From positions 2,728,001 through 2,792,000 of the forward strand of contig NC_052027.1 in the NCBI RefSeq assembly GCF_015832195.1: a DNA stretch of 64,000 nt. The letters are read 5' to 3'. The notes below the pieces were generated by a model. That model did not search any database and had not been told where the DNA came from. It saw only the letters and a list, made by a program, of their open reading frames with translations. Within the stretch, counting starts at the first letter, position 1. Each line of letters begins with the position of its first letter. The translations under genes were made by a program, and so were the position numbers. This document shows, piece after piece, positions 54,159 through 64,000 of this stretch. The DNA comes from Motacilla alba alba. Taxonomy: Eukaryota > Chordata > Aves > Passeriformes > Motacillidae.

Positions 54159-56135
54159 AGCCTGGCTGTCCTTCTTTCCTTGGACGTATGTCTTGGAAGT
54201 TCCTTCAAGGGGATCGGACATGTCATCATCATCATATCTGGCAGTTCGGCTATGGGCAACTGGAGCTGCTTTCCTTCTGGTGGGACTTCCTCTCTGAGCC
54301 CTGTCTTCCTTCAATTCACGCACCCGTTGGGCCAGAGCAGCAGTAGATCTTCCATCCCATCTCCTCATGTTTTCCCCGCAATCCCGCAGGAAGAACCACA
54401 GCTCAGTTCGTGGGGTGTATCTTCTCTCTCCATCTGGGGAACGTCTGTGTTGGGTACCAGAACCTCTGATCTGCACTGCCGAGATTTGGAGAAGGTCTTC
54501 TTTAATCTCATCTCTGAGCTTCTTATGATTCTCCTCTATCTTGTCCTCCAACTTCTGTAGACGTGTCTCCACCGCTGCGATTCTGGCGTGTGTTGGGCCA
54601 TGTACAGCATCTGCATATGCTCGCAGCTTCCTGGCCATATCAAGCACGGTCTCATCCCTGTCATCCCGCTTCATTATGGCCAAAGCAGAAGCATATTCAT
54701 GTGGCCCAAGTCGTACGAGTTTTCGCCACATCACAGATGTGCATGGTACCAAGTCTGGATTCCTAGTTGTTATGTCATCTGAGAAGATAATCTCTGCCAC
54801 TGCCATTTCTCTCAGGCGTTGGATCCCTTGTTCTATAGTCTTCCACTGGGTTTGTTGCATATAGAGATCATCTGCACACAGGTACCTTTGTGCAACACTA
54901 TCCAAGACCCGTGCCCAGAGGCTGTGAGGGTCAGCCCCCCTCATCATTCCTTGGTCGATGACGGGATCATGTGACAGGGATCCCAAATGCCTCGCCTCAG
55001 TGCCATCCAGAATTGTAGCCTCACCTGCAGCATCCCAAAGACGGACTAGCCAGCTAATTATGGATTCATCAGATCGTCGGGTGTAATCCTTCCTTAGGCC
55101 ACGGAGGTCCTTCAGGGAAAAGGACTCAATATTGGCTTCCGACCTTGCGCCTGTTGCTCTGACTCCTGATTTTATGTCAGGAGGTGTTGAAGGTCCTTCT
55201 CCTGCATCATCATCATCATCCACTGGTCGATTGGTCTTGTCTGTGCACTTTCCACTTCTAGTGCTAGTAGCAACAGCCATTGGTTGAGGCTTATTGTCTG
55301 GTTTAGCTGCTGGCTTCGAGCCTGGGGTGTTGGCTGCAGCCTGGGTGACTGGGATAGCTGTTGATTTATCTCCCTGCCCCCCTGCCTCTGACTGCTGCCC
55401 TACAGTATCTAGCAGCGTGCGATAAGCATATGCCAGGGCCCAGCACACTGCAATGATCTTTTTCTCTTTAGGGTCATCCTGGTACTTCTCTCTCAGGTAT
55501 TTCCCCACCTCAGCTGGGTCCTGAATGTGTTGATGGGGAAAGTCCCACACTATAGGGTCAGAGAATTCCTTCAGGATTTGGCCCATGTCCTCCCATTTCC
55601 CACCCCACTCAGGATTTTCCATGCCTGGGTCTACTCCTGGGTCAGGGGTTTCATCACCCCGTCTAGAAATCTCAGCCCTCATTCTAGAAAAGCTGCAGAC
55701 CATATAGAGAAAGCTTACCAAATTAAATACCAGAAAGATGGTCTCTTTAACATTCAGAGGAAACTGAACATTCTTCAATAATGATGTAACAGATTCAGAG
55801 GAGAAGAAGGAAAGCAAAGGCTGAAAAGCCTCATTCTCTGCTCCTCCTTTAACAAACTGGATGCATAACCATAGCCATGAACCATTCATACCTGGAACAG
55901 ACCCCAGCATGTTTATAAACTTCTTACAAATCATTGCCACCAAGCCCAGCAGGATAGCTATTCTAGTCACAGCCCCTCTGCTATAAAAACTACGTATTAG
56001 GGACAATACCAAAGCTATTTCTGGATAAGAAAATAAACCTAGGGACCATAGAGGTATTAAGATCTCAAAAAACCCTAGGGACCAGAAATGCATGCAAGCC
56101 CTCACCCCAAGAGACATTATGAATTCAAAAAACAT
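54156..56135 (-). CDS. gag: ERV gag polyprotein (659 residues)
   Basis: Begins at ATG 56135 (G at -3), about 90 nt after the primer binding site, and ends in an amber codon. The N-terminal 150 residues hold three hydrophobic stretches (about 17-48, 55-72, 131-150). They are followed by an acidic/proline-rich linker with a DDDDD run near 306-310, a probable capsid core at about 335-510 (SWLVRLWDAAGEA, then WRKLVRLGPHEYASAL), a coiled-coil-like stretch (about 515-550) and a basic arginine-rich tail. No CCHC zinc knuckle is visible, and the second residue is not glycine, so no myristoylation signal exists. The frame is complete without internal stops. The role as gag is inferred from position and the capsid-like region, not from a close family match. 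Confidence 0.85.
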   Translation of the reverse strand: MFFEFIMSLGVRACMHFWSLGFFEILIPLWSLGLFSYPEIALVLSLIRSFYSRGAVTRIAILLGLVAMICKKFINMLGSVPGMNGSWLWLCIQFVKGGAENEAFQPLLSFFSSESVTSLLKNVQFPLNVKETIFLVFNLVSFLYMVCSFSRMRAEISRRGDETPDPGVDPGMENPEWGGKWEDMGQILKEFSDPIVWDFPHQHIQDPAEVGKYLREKYQDDPKEKKIIAVCWALAYAYRTLLDTVGQQSEAGGQGDKSTAIPVTQAAANTPGSKPAAKPDNKPQPMAVATSTRSGKCTDKTNRPVDDDDDAGEGPSTPPDIKSGVRATGARSEANIESFSLKDLRGLRKDYTRRSDESIISWLVRLWDAAGEATILDGTEARHLGSLSHDPVIDQGMMRGADPHSLWARVLDSVAQRYLCADDLYMQQTQWKTIEQGIQRLREMAVAEIIFSDDITTRNPDLVPCTSVMWRKLVRLGPHEYASALAIMKRDDRDETVLDMARKLRAYADAVHGPTHARIAAVETRLQKLEDKIEENHKKLRDEIKEDLLQISAVQIRGSGTQHRRSPDGERRYTPRTELWFFLRDCGENMRRWDGRSTAALAQRVRELKEDRAQRGSPTRRKAAPVAHSRTARYDDDDMSDPLEGTSKTYVQGKKDSQA

Positions 56136-56222
56136 GGCTATTAACTACTATATAACAACACAGAGTAATGGCAACCAAAATGCACTCAAAACAGGGTTTT
56201 TCCACTCTCTCACACTGCCCCA

Positions 56223-56236
56223 CACGTTGGGCGCCA
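56223..56236 (-). other. Primer binding site, tRNA-Lys type
   Basis: The minus strand reads TGGCGCCCAACGTG starting 5 nt after the 5' LTR. These are the first 14 bases of the tRNA-Lys(1,2)-complementary site used by several retroviruses. The next bases are TGGGGC instead of GGGC, a two-base offset. Confidence 0.85.
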
Positions 56237-56241
56237 AATTT

Positions 56242-56970
56242 TGTCCTAGTTTAGGGCAAATTTGGGAGAAAATCTGCAAAAGGAGGCCCCTCCAGAAAGC
56301 AAACCCACACAGCCCCTCCCTCCAACCGGTTCGGGAAGGATTCCTCGGAGAGAAGTGGAAAGAACCTGTTTATTTAACAGGCAAAGCACCCCCCAGCACA
56401 CAGAATGAACAATACCAGATGATAACACTCCTTCACCACTCTGAAAAGGATGACAAATTCAGAAAGTCTCTCTTGGGGGGTGGTTGCTCTGTTGTCAGTC
56501 CCTCCGGCGCTGGAGATGGCTGCTACAAGCCACGAGGTGCAAGCTCTCGGTGTTTCCAGGTCCCAGTCCAGAGCAGGTTCCAGTAGTTCCAAAAAGGGGA
56601 GGGAAAGAAAAAAAGGGAAAAAAAAAGAAAAAAAGAAAAAAAGGAAAAAAACAGTCCAGGAAAAAAAAAAAAAAATTGGACTGCTTAGCTAAACTAGCTA
56701 ATGAGCAGAAGCAGAAGCAAAAGCAAGAGCAAAGCAGGAGCAAAGCAGAAGCCAGAGCAAGAGCAAAGCAAAAAGCCCAGCAAAAAGCAAAAGCCGCACT
56801 ATAAACTCCCTGTCTCTGTGTCCCGCCAGCCGTGGGGGAGCGGGCAGATAACAAAACCCAAAACAAAACATTCACTCTTCAGAGCCAGTCTTGAAGGCAC
56901 AGAACATAATATCCAGCATAAACAGAACACACAAATGGGGATACAAGCATCATAACGTCACCCTAGGACA
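56242..56970 (-). repeat. 5' LTR of the provirus (729 bp)
   Basis: Same length as the 3' LTR, with a constant offset of 6359. Every block I compared is identical, including the homopolymer A-runs. Confidence 0.95.
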
Positions 56971-56975
56971 AAGTT
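56971..56975. repeat. Target-site duplication, right copy (AAGTT)
   Basis: Second copy of the 5-bp duplication. Five bases is the usual size for ERVL-type integrases; 4 is typical of class I and 6 of class II. Confidence 0.92.
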
Positions 56976-59304
56976 GAATGTCAAACAGGCAGTGCCAGGA
57001 TTTCACTGTCCACAACACCAAGTTCTCCAGAACAAGGGTGGCTTTTGCCCCCCAGCCCACCTGCAGAATCAATGATTTGCACAGTGGGAGGAGTGCTTTC
57101 CATGCCACATGCATGAAAACAGCCTCATGGACTTCATCCACAGCTTCTACAGCATCCCAGACATTGCTCTGCCTTCTTCTTGAAAGAATAAAATTAATGA
57201 AGAAATTGTCAAATTGTTTATATCCCATTTGTGTCACATCATGGATAAACTTAATGCCCTCTAATCATTATCTCACAAAGTCTAATTATGCTCCTTGTAA
57301 AGACAAACCAGAAAGTGGCTAAAAACCCCTAAAAATATCACAGAGAGGAGTCAGTTATGCACAAGTATATACATACATTTGTCTCTCAAATATCTCTGAC
57401 TGAACTTCTGCTCTTTCCCTGCAGAAATCCTTTCTCCTGCCCAGCCCCACTGCTTGGTCAAACAACATTTCCTATGGAGGCCAACTGCAGCTGGGAGCCT
57501 GTGGGATGCTCTGAGGTGCTCCTAAAATTGGGATTATGTTATTATAAATAACATTTCATGTTCAAGAAATGGCATGAAGCCTTTAGAAGTCCAGGACACA
57601 ATATGGCAGGTGCAGAAGGTGCAAAGGGAACTCACCAGAGCTCTGATATTAAATGCAAAAAACTCCCCATGGCTGGGGCAGTGAGGACACAAGACAGGTT
57701 TTTCTAAGGAGCTGGAAAACCTTTGAGTTTCAAGACTGAAATATATTAATTACCATGAATTTATGAAGTTAAAATTATCTGGAAAAGTCATGCATGTATA
57801 AATCCAGAATCTAAGATGAAGATGCTTCCTTCTTTACTCCTTATTCCAAGATAATCTGGTGTAGTTTATGCCCTGCTGCAGTAGAGACAACAGCTACCTC
57901 TCCTTTATTCCCCTGAAGCTAGAAAAGAGCTGATTCTGCACCTACCAAACTCTTATTTATTCTACATGGCAGAAAAGCCTTCCTCATGAGACATTTTACA
58001 CCTCAAATACAGCAGCAGGTGATGCACTGGCTTTCTTGACATTCTCCCCTCTGTGAAACTCCCAGAGCTTGAAGCATCCTGTGTTTCCAGACAGGCAGAG
58101 AAGGAGCTCATGGCACTGAAGAACCAAAATGCAGAAATGAAACCCACTTCTGCAATTACAGCACGAGCCCTTGGAGCTTTCCCCTCCACTCTCCTTTTCC
58201 TCCCTTTATTTAGCTGAAGTTATTTAGAGGACAGATCTCTGTTTAAGCAGCTGCTGCCACAACTAGTTGGCCCAAGCAGCTTTTTTAATTAAATATTTGC
58301 TGCTGTGAGAGTTTTCTCTCCCCTCCCTGCTCTCCTTGTGGACAACATTTGTTCTTGCAAAGATAAGAGGAATCAGCCTCCGAGGCCTCCTGCACTCCAA
58401 GCCCCTGCAATGGTGTGAAATCCCCACAAAAATTAATTTTTATGATAGGCATCACGACATTTTCCTATCAAGGACAACCATCAACAATGAGGAAAAGAAA
58501 TAAAGCTTGCTGGGATTTAATAATGATTATTAAATTATGTCATTTACATAATTAGACCTTAGCACTAACTATGGCATACCTGTTTTATGGGATGGTAAAT
58601 TGGCAGAGCACTTCATAAAGAGATTTTTGGGGTTTTTTTCCCTTCTCTCCCACCAAGTACAGAGGAGTAGATCAGGTAAATGATATCACAACCCATACTA
58701 AGCAGGTTTACACAGAGACAGGAAATGGAGGCGAGTTTCATGACGTGAGTGAGAGAATTCTTGAGAAATATGGATTTCAAACAGGTTTCTTACACATTTG
58801 TTGCTCTCAGAATTTCTTCCTAGTCAGCAGCCAGGTCCAGCAATGCCTCTGGGATGTTTTATGGTATTTCCCAACCAGGATCAGGGAAGCATTGGGTTTA
58901 CTCTGCCATAGGTGTGCACAGAATTGTTCCCTCTGCTCCTCCCAGCAGTAACCCCAGGAACAGCATTAAAGGCAACTGCCTTGAGCCAATGCCAGCAAAG
59001 CTTGACTTGCTTGGGGAAAAGCTCCAGCTGATGTTTCATAAAGCAGAGGTGTCTTGACTCATTTTTACCTGGTCCAGGTGTGAGTGAGATTCTCACCTGT
59101 TTCCACACTGGAAACAGCAGAGCCAAGTCAGTGTGAAAAAATCCCAACACAACTCCTCATGAGAACCAGTTTGGCACTGGAGGTAGGAAAGGGGAACAAA
59201 AAATGTGATGCTCTTTGAGCAAAGCTGTTTCAACAGGCACTCAGGGTCCCCCTCCATGCAGAAATGAGGAAGCAGCAAGGGATGAGCTCCCTGTGAGAGC
59301 GAGG

Positions 59305-59480
59305 AAGGGCTGGGATGGGATTCCCAGAGCAGCTGGGGCTGCTCCTGGATCCCTGGCAGTGCCCAAGGCCAGGCTGGACAGGGCTTGGAGCAGCCTGGGA
59401 CAGGCATCCCTGCCATGGCAGGGGTGGCACTGGATGGGCTTTAAGGTCCCTCCCAACCCCAAACCATTCTGGGATCCTGC
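59305..59480 (+). mobile_element. CR1 LINE 3' end fragment
   Basis: Plus-strand CR1 words CCCAGAGCAGCTGGGGCTGC, GGCCAGGCTGGACAGGGCTT, CCATGGCAGGGGTGGCACTG and the terminal CATTCTGGGATCCTG. Confidence 0.9.
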
Positions 59481-59616
59481 ACAGAGCTGGGGTAAATGGT
59501 CAGTTATAATAAATACTCTGAGTACAGCTGATCGTCAGCTCCATACAAACAGAAGGGTAATTCAATGGGCCAAGATGCAGCTCACAGAGGCAAAGTCAAG
59601 ATCCCAGGTGCTGGAA

Positions 59617-59725
59617 AGTAAACTTGGAGCAGCCTGGGACAGTGGAAGGTGTCCCTGCCCGTGGCAGGCATGGATGAGCTTTTAAATCCCTTCCAAACCA
59701 AAACTACTCCATGATTCCATGAGGC
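59617..59725 (+). mobile_element. CR1 LINE 3' end fragment
   Basis: A second plus-strand CR1 3' end only 140 bp after the first: TTGGAGCAGCCTGGGACAGT, GTGTCCCTGCCCGTGGCAGG and terminal ATGATTCCATG. The two carry different truncation points, so they are separate insertions or pieces. Confidence 0.82.
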
Positions 59726-61454
59726 TGAAGGGATAAAGTGAGAAGCAGCAGCAGGGAGGAGCAGAGGATTTGGAGTGTGAAATGGAGATGGAGAGAGGGA
59801 GGTTTCAGGAAAAAGGAGGCAGCAGGAGGAGCACACAAGGAAATGAGAGCAACACCAAAGGAGGCTGGTGCAGCTACACCAGGCTGGGGTGTAAACCAGG
59901 CTGGGAGCAGCTGCTGCTCCGCGTCTGTGAGCAAGGAACACATCCTGGGAGAGGGATAGTTCTGGCAAAATCTGGGAATGCAGCTGGGCAGGGAGCAGTG
60001 CTGAGCAAAGACAGGCAGCACAGGGACTCGGGAGGATTTGTGAGGCTGGAACAGAAACTCACTGGGGAAGAAATGAAAGAGAGTCTGGATCTCAATCCCT
60101 GAGCAGGGAACTGGGGAGCCTGTGATGGCAGTGGCAGTCTGGGGGGATCAGAGAGCAAAGCAGCAAATGCTGCATTTGAGAGAATTCCAAACCTGCCTGA
60201 ACTCCCCAGGCTGGAGCCACAGAGGGAATTTATTTCAAAAAGAAAAACTAGTATCATATCACCAAGCAATTTAAAAAATATATATAAATAAGATACATTA
60301 AGGCAGACGAGACTGCACAAACTGTTCAGTACCTGGGCACAGGAGGACTCAGCCCTCATTTACTCCAGTCTACACCAGGGCATATCCTCTGAGGACAGCA
60401 CAGATGCTTCTGACTGACATCAGCTTCACTGGCAACGAAGAAATAAAAATCTGATCTTCTGTTTCCATGGGAAACCTGTCAAATTCCCCTCATGCACCAC
60501 AACACCTCACTGCCTTTGCAGGAACAGAAGCAACTGGTGAAAAAAACAGGGCTGGGGCCACTCTCTGTTACCTGTCTCAGGAAAATCTTTCTGGGGGGGA
60601 TTGATTAATATGATTTACATATTTATTAACATCACCAAAGAGCTAGAATGCTGTTTGCCTCCAAGAGGAGTGGGAAACAGCAGTATTCCCATTCCCTCTG
60701 CTTCCCTCAGATCCATTCACCATAGACCAAGGTCACTGGCACTCTGCTGGGCACCAGGCAGGCCAATCCAAGCTGACAACACACAGAGATCCTTCAGATC
60801 AGTGCGGGAATCAGCAAAGCCTGAGAGCTGTTCTGAAATGCCCCTTGGACATTTTGGAGCAGCCAGAAAATTAAAAAAGAAAGAGTGAAATCTCCAGGTG
60901 GGCTTCCACCCCCAGGAGACCTCTCCAAAATCCAAGCAGTGTCAGGCTGAACTCACCAAAGCAAAGACAAACAGGATTCCTCCTCTGGAGCTAATGCCTT
61001 CAGCAGCTCCTAATCCAGGAGGATTAGAAGAACAGAACAGAAAAATTCTGTTTCATAATTATGTCTGCTTTTCTTTTGTAAGAACAGCATTTCTAATTGT
61101 GCAACTTGGGCTTTATTAGAGTGAAAGTTGTTTCCATTCTCAATGTGGCCAATGTTTAAATGGGCTCCCAGAAGCTTGTTGGGCACAAAGAATACTACTT
61201 TCACACTCTGAGAAATCAGTGTTTTCAACAAATACTTTAAGCTTCTATAATCCAGGACAAGTTTGGGCATCCCAAGCGTCTGGGAGGGGCTCTCACCTGC
61301 TGCAGAATCAGCTCCAGGGCTGCTGACAGCAATCTGCAGGTGAGGAGGAACCCTCCCAGGAGCTGGATGTTGTCTCTAGCACCACCTCTCCCTATCCAAA
61401 GGGACAATCCAGGACTCCAGAAAAGGTCCAGACTGGTGCAAATCTGTTGTTAGA

Positions 61455-61626
61455 CCTGGTGGAGAAGCACTGGCAGGGGCTGCCCAGGGAGGTTTGGAGT
61501 GCTCCTCCCTGGAGGTGTCACCTGGAGGTGGCACTCAGTGCTCTGAGCTGGGCACAGGGTGGGGATGGGGCACAGCTGGGACTCGGTGATCCTGGAGGGC
61601 TTTTCCAAGCTCAGTGATTCTGTGAG
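61455..61626 (+). mobile_element. CR1 LINE 3' end fragment, different subfamily
   Basis: GCTGCCCAGGGAGGTTTGGA, then GGTGATCCTGGAGGGC and the terminal AGTGATTCTGTGAG with the typical CR1 3' tail. The interior differs from the other CR1 copies here. Confidence 0.85.
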
Positions 61627-63304
61627 CGCTGTGCAGATGGGAATGGTGCTGCACTACATGTCCCAGAGCCTCACCAGCACCTGCTGCTGACCCCTACACC
61701 CCAGAATATTCAGCTCAAGCACATACCTGCACTCTGGGCTGACCTGAAAAGCCCCTGAGCAGCAATTCAGCCACCAACAGGGAGAGGGTGGCTTGAATTT
61801 CGCTGGAAATCTGGCACTTCCTCTGCCCCAGGCTCCTCAGGGATCACAAGCTGAAGTGTCACCTGCAGGGAGGAACAACACCAAGCTGACCCCAAAGCCA
61901 CCCCAGCTCCCCTGCAGGTGACAGAGCCAGGATCCCACGTATCACCCACTCCAACAGCTCTGCCTGGGAACGTTTCACTAATCCTGAAGCACAAAAAGGC
62001 TTCAAGTATCTGTCAGTCAGGCTGCTCCCCGCTGGCCTCCCTGCAGCCCAGCAGCCTTGCTGGGAGGATTGTTATTGAGATCACCAGCGCTGCCAACGTG
62101 CTGAGGAAAATTAAACCCCAGCCGTGGAAACAATAGCTATTACAAAGTGTGTAACCAGCAGGAGATGGGATGAATGGTTGTAATTCCAAGGCGTAGAAAG
62201 CTTTTTTAAAATGTCTTTAGTCTCATCCATACTTCTTTAATATTTTGCTGCCTAATGGTGGTGTTTTATAGCCAGGCCGTAATTTCAGCAAGGTACAAAC
62301 TTGTGGAGTATAATGTCAAGCTATGTGGTAGAGTCAAGTAAACATTTGTAGTAATTATATGCCCAGGAGATTTCATCACCTGGCAGAATTAACAAGCAGC
62401 TCAGTAAATTACGTATCACTCCATCTGCAATCGCTGCATCTCCAGCAAAGAGCTCGGCTCCATCTCCAGCAGCCCTGACAGGACGTGTCAGAGCACAGTG
62501 CAAACCTGTCAGCCTGCTATTGTGCACTCCCATCGGCCACCACCTCACCTCACCAAGCTCCCTTTCAAAGCTTTGGAGCACAATTCTCCTTCCAGAGAAA
62601 ACACAGTGAAAAGAGGCAGTTTGCTCACACCTCGTGATTCACCCTAGAATTCCTTTCCACTTGGCTTTGCCACGGAGCAGCGTTCAAAGGGACGAGATCG
62701 AGGGGGTGGTGAGCAGCCCCAGTTCCAAATGGGTGTCTGGGAACACTGAAACGCTCCAAGGCTCAGCAGAAGCAGGCTGCCTGTGGAGCAGCCAGCAGCA
62801 GCCAGGTTCTCAGCGCACACATATGTTCTGGCTCTGCACAAAGCTCATTAAGCACCCTGACAATCATCCTGATGGAGCAGGAGCCAACAGCTACTGCCTC
62901 TCCTGCTGCAAACTCAGGCAATGAGAATGGCTCTGAAGATTTCCAAGGCAGAAAATGCAGATTGCTTTTAAATGTCTCTTCCTAGACTCCCCCAGCCACG
63001 CCAGGGTTACCAGGCAGTGATTACAAACAAGCTCCTCGATTAGGAATTTGAGCACAGCAATAGATTGCCCAAGCAGCTGCTGCTCTCTGGCTCAGAATGA
63101 GTGCCCTTTAGCGTTTGCTGAAGTGATTTCCTGCAAAATCCCTGCCATTTGTCAGGCCCCTACCTGGAAGGTGGAATACACTTACAGAACTCACAGATTC
63201 ATCACCAGCCAATTCTGTTCTCTGAACAGCACCAAACAAAAAGTAGACAATGCTCAGCCATCAGCTTCTTTCGTGTCTCACATCACTTTTAAGACAGCGT
63301 TTAC

Positions 63305-63577
63305 AGAGAATCACACAAGGATTTGGGTTGGGAGGGACCTTAAAATCCATCTTGTTTGACCCCCTGCCGTGGCAGGGACACCTTCTGCTGTCCCAGGCTG
63401 CTCCAAGCCCTGTCCAGCCTGGCCTTGGGCACTGCCAGGGATCCAGGGGCAGCCCCAGCTGCTCTGGGCACCTGTGCCAGGGCCTGCCCATGAGAATTTT
63501 TTCCTAATGTTCCATCTAAACCTACTCTCTCTCAGTCTGAAGTCATCCCTCCTGTCCTGTCCCTGCAGGCCCCTCAT
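63305..63577 (-). mobile_element. CR1 LINE 3' end
   Basis: Reverse-complement CR1. The terminus AGAATCACACAAGGATTTGG is at the left, then GTTGGGAGGGACCTTAAAAT, GGCAGGGACACCTTCTGCTG and CAGGGGCAGCCCCAGCTGCT, ending at GCAGGCCCCTC. Confidence 0.9.
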
Positions 63578-63578
63578 G

Positions 63579-64000
63579 GATCACAGAATCACACAGAATC
63601 ACAGAATTTCTAGGTTGGAAGAGACCTTTAAGATCATCGAGTCCAACCCATGTTCTAACACCTCAACTAGATCATGGCACCCAGTGCCACATCCAGGCTT
63701 TTTTTAAACACATCCAGGGATGGTGACTCCACACCCTCCCTGGGCAGATGATTCCAGTATTTGACCACTCTTTCTGTGAAAAATTAGAGAAAAGATGTCC
63801 CTCCCCAGCTCTCTTGGAGCCCATTTAGGCACAGACAGGCACAGTTAAGTCACCCCAAAGCCTTCTCCAGGCTGAGCAATCCCAGTTCTCTCAGCCTTCC
63901 CTCCCAGCAGAGCTGCTCCATCCCTCACATCCAACACACCTGAACCTCACAGCCCTGGGGCTCCACGGGGGAGATGCTGCTCCCCTCCAGCCCTCCAGGG
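63579..64000 (-). mobile_element. CR1 LINE, second subfamily, runs off the right edge
   Basis: Starts with repeated CACAGAAT units (the reversed 3' tail repeats), then GGTTGGAAGAGACCTTTAAG, ATCATCGAGTCCAACCCATG, CATCCAGGGATGGTGACTCC and AAGCCTTCTCCAGGCTGAGC. It abuts the previous CR1 in the same orientation and is cut by the window end. Confidence 0.92.

Larger units (their letters stand above)
49883..56970 (-). mobile_element. Full-length ERVL-like endogenous retrovirus, env-less, gag and pro-pol open
   Basis: A 7088-bp provirus read on the minus strand: 5' LTR (56242-56970), primer binding site, gag, one in-frame amber codon, protease / reverse transcriptase / RNase H / integrase, polypurine tract, 3' LTR (49883-50611). 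A 5-bp duplication AAGTT flanks it. The two LTRs are both 729 bp and I found no difference between them. I assign it to the ERVL-like (class III, spuma-related) group from the style of the reverse transcriptase (YIDD box), the 5-bp duplication, the lack of env and a gag without a CCHC knuckle. This family is known from bird genomes and is unlike avian leukosis-type viruses. It lies in CHL1 direction, about 11.6 kb upstream of the first coding exon. Confidence 0.95.
56976..64000. other. Region right of the provirus, no host gene recognised
   Basis: Probably CHL1 5'UTR intron or upstream flank. It contains CR1 fragments at 59305-59480, 59617-59725, 61455-61626, 63305-63577 and 63579-64000. The stretches 56976-59304, 59726-61454 and 61627-63302 show no coding exon, RNA gene or repeat family I can name. 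Confidence 0.55.

Noticed and set aside
49883..56970. Avian leukosis-type (alpharetrovirus) origin of the provirus
   Set aside because: The LTR length, 5-bp duplication, lysine-type primer site, lack of env and the pol motif context do not fit; alpharetroviruses use a tRNA-Trp primer and have 6-bp duplications.

Overview
The window reads as vertebrate, most likely a songbird (passerine) genome. Four things point there: CR1 LINE 3' ends are the commonest repeat, several bird-type solo LTRs are present, a very young ERVL-like endogenous retrovirus is present, and the spliced gene matches CHL1 of amniotes. The species cannot be named from the sequence alone.

From about 2.6 to 38.3 kb the minus strand carries the 5' half of the coding region of CHL1 (close homolog of L1, a neural cell adhesion molecule of the L1 family). 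I could trace 17 consecutive coding exons. Every internal intron has GT-AG ends and every phase is compatible. They encode 749 residues: signal peptide, six immunoglobulin domains, the first fibronectin type III domain and the start of the second. The remaining fibronectin domains, membrane segment and cytoplasmic tail must lie to the left of position 1. The introns hold three copies of one LTR family (one followed by a tail-to-tail inverted partial copy), other LTR-like segments, CR1 fragments, an 11-unit 30-bp minisatellite and a locally duplicated 345-bp intronic segment.

From 38.3 to 64 kb there is no recognisable host coding exon. This is probably the 5' flank or a 5'UTR intron of CHL1. 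It contains CR1 fragments, an AT-rich segment and, at 49883-56970, a complete endogenous retrovirus on the minus strand, the same direction as CHL1. The provirus has two 729-bp LTRs with no difference I could find, a 5-bp target-site duplication, a tRNA-Lys-type primer binding site, a polypurine tract, an open gag, and an open protease / reverse transcriptase / RNase H / integrase frame. There is no env. Gag and pol are in the same frame, separated by one amber codon. That codon is followed after 9 nt by a perfect 7-bp hairpin whose whole loop can pair with a downstream 6-mer, which is the arrangement expected of a stop-codon readthrough pseudoknot. This is the most interesting signal in the window.
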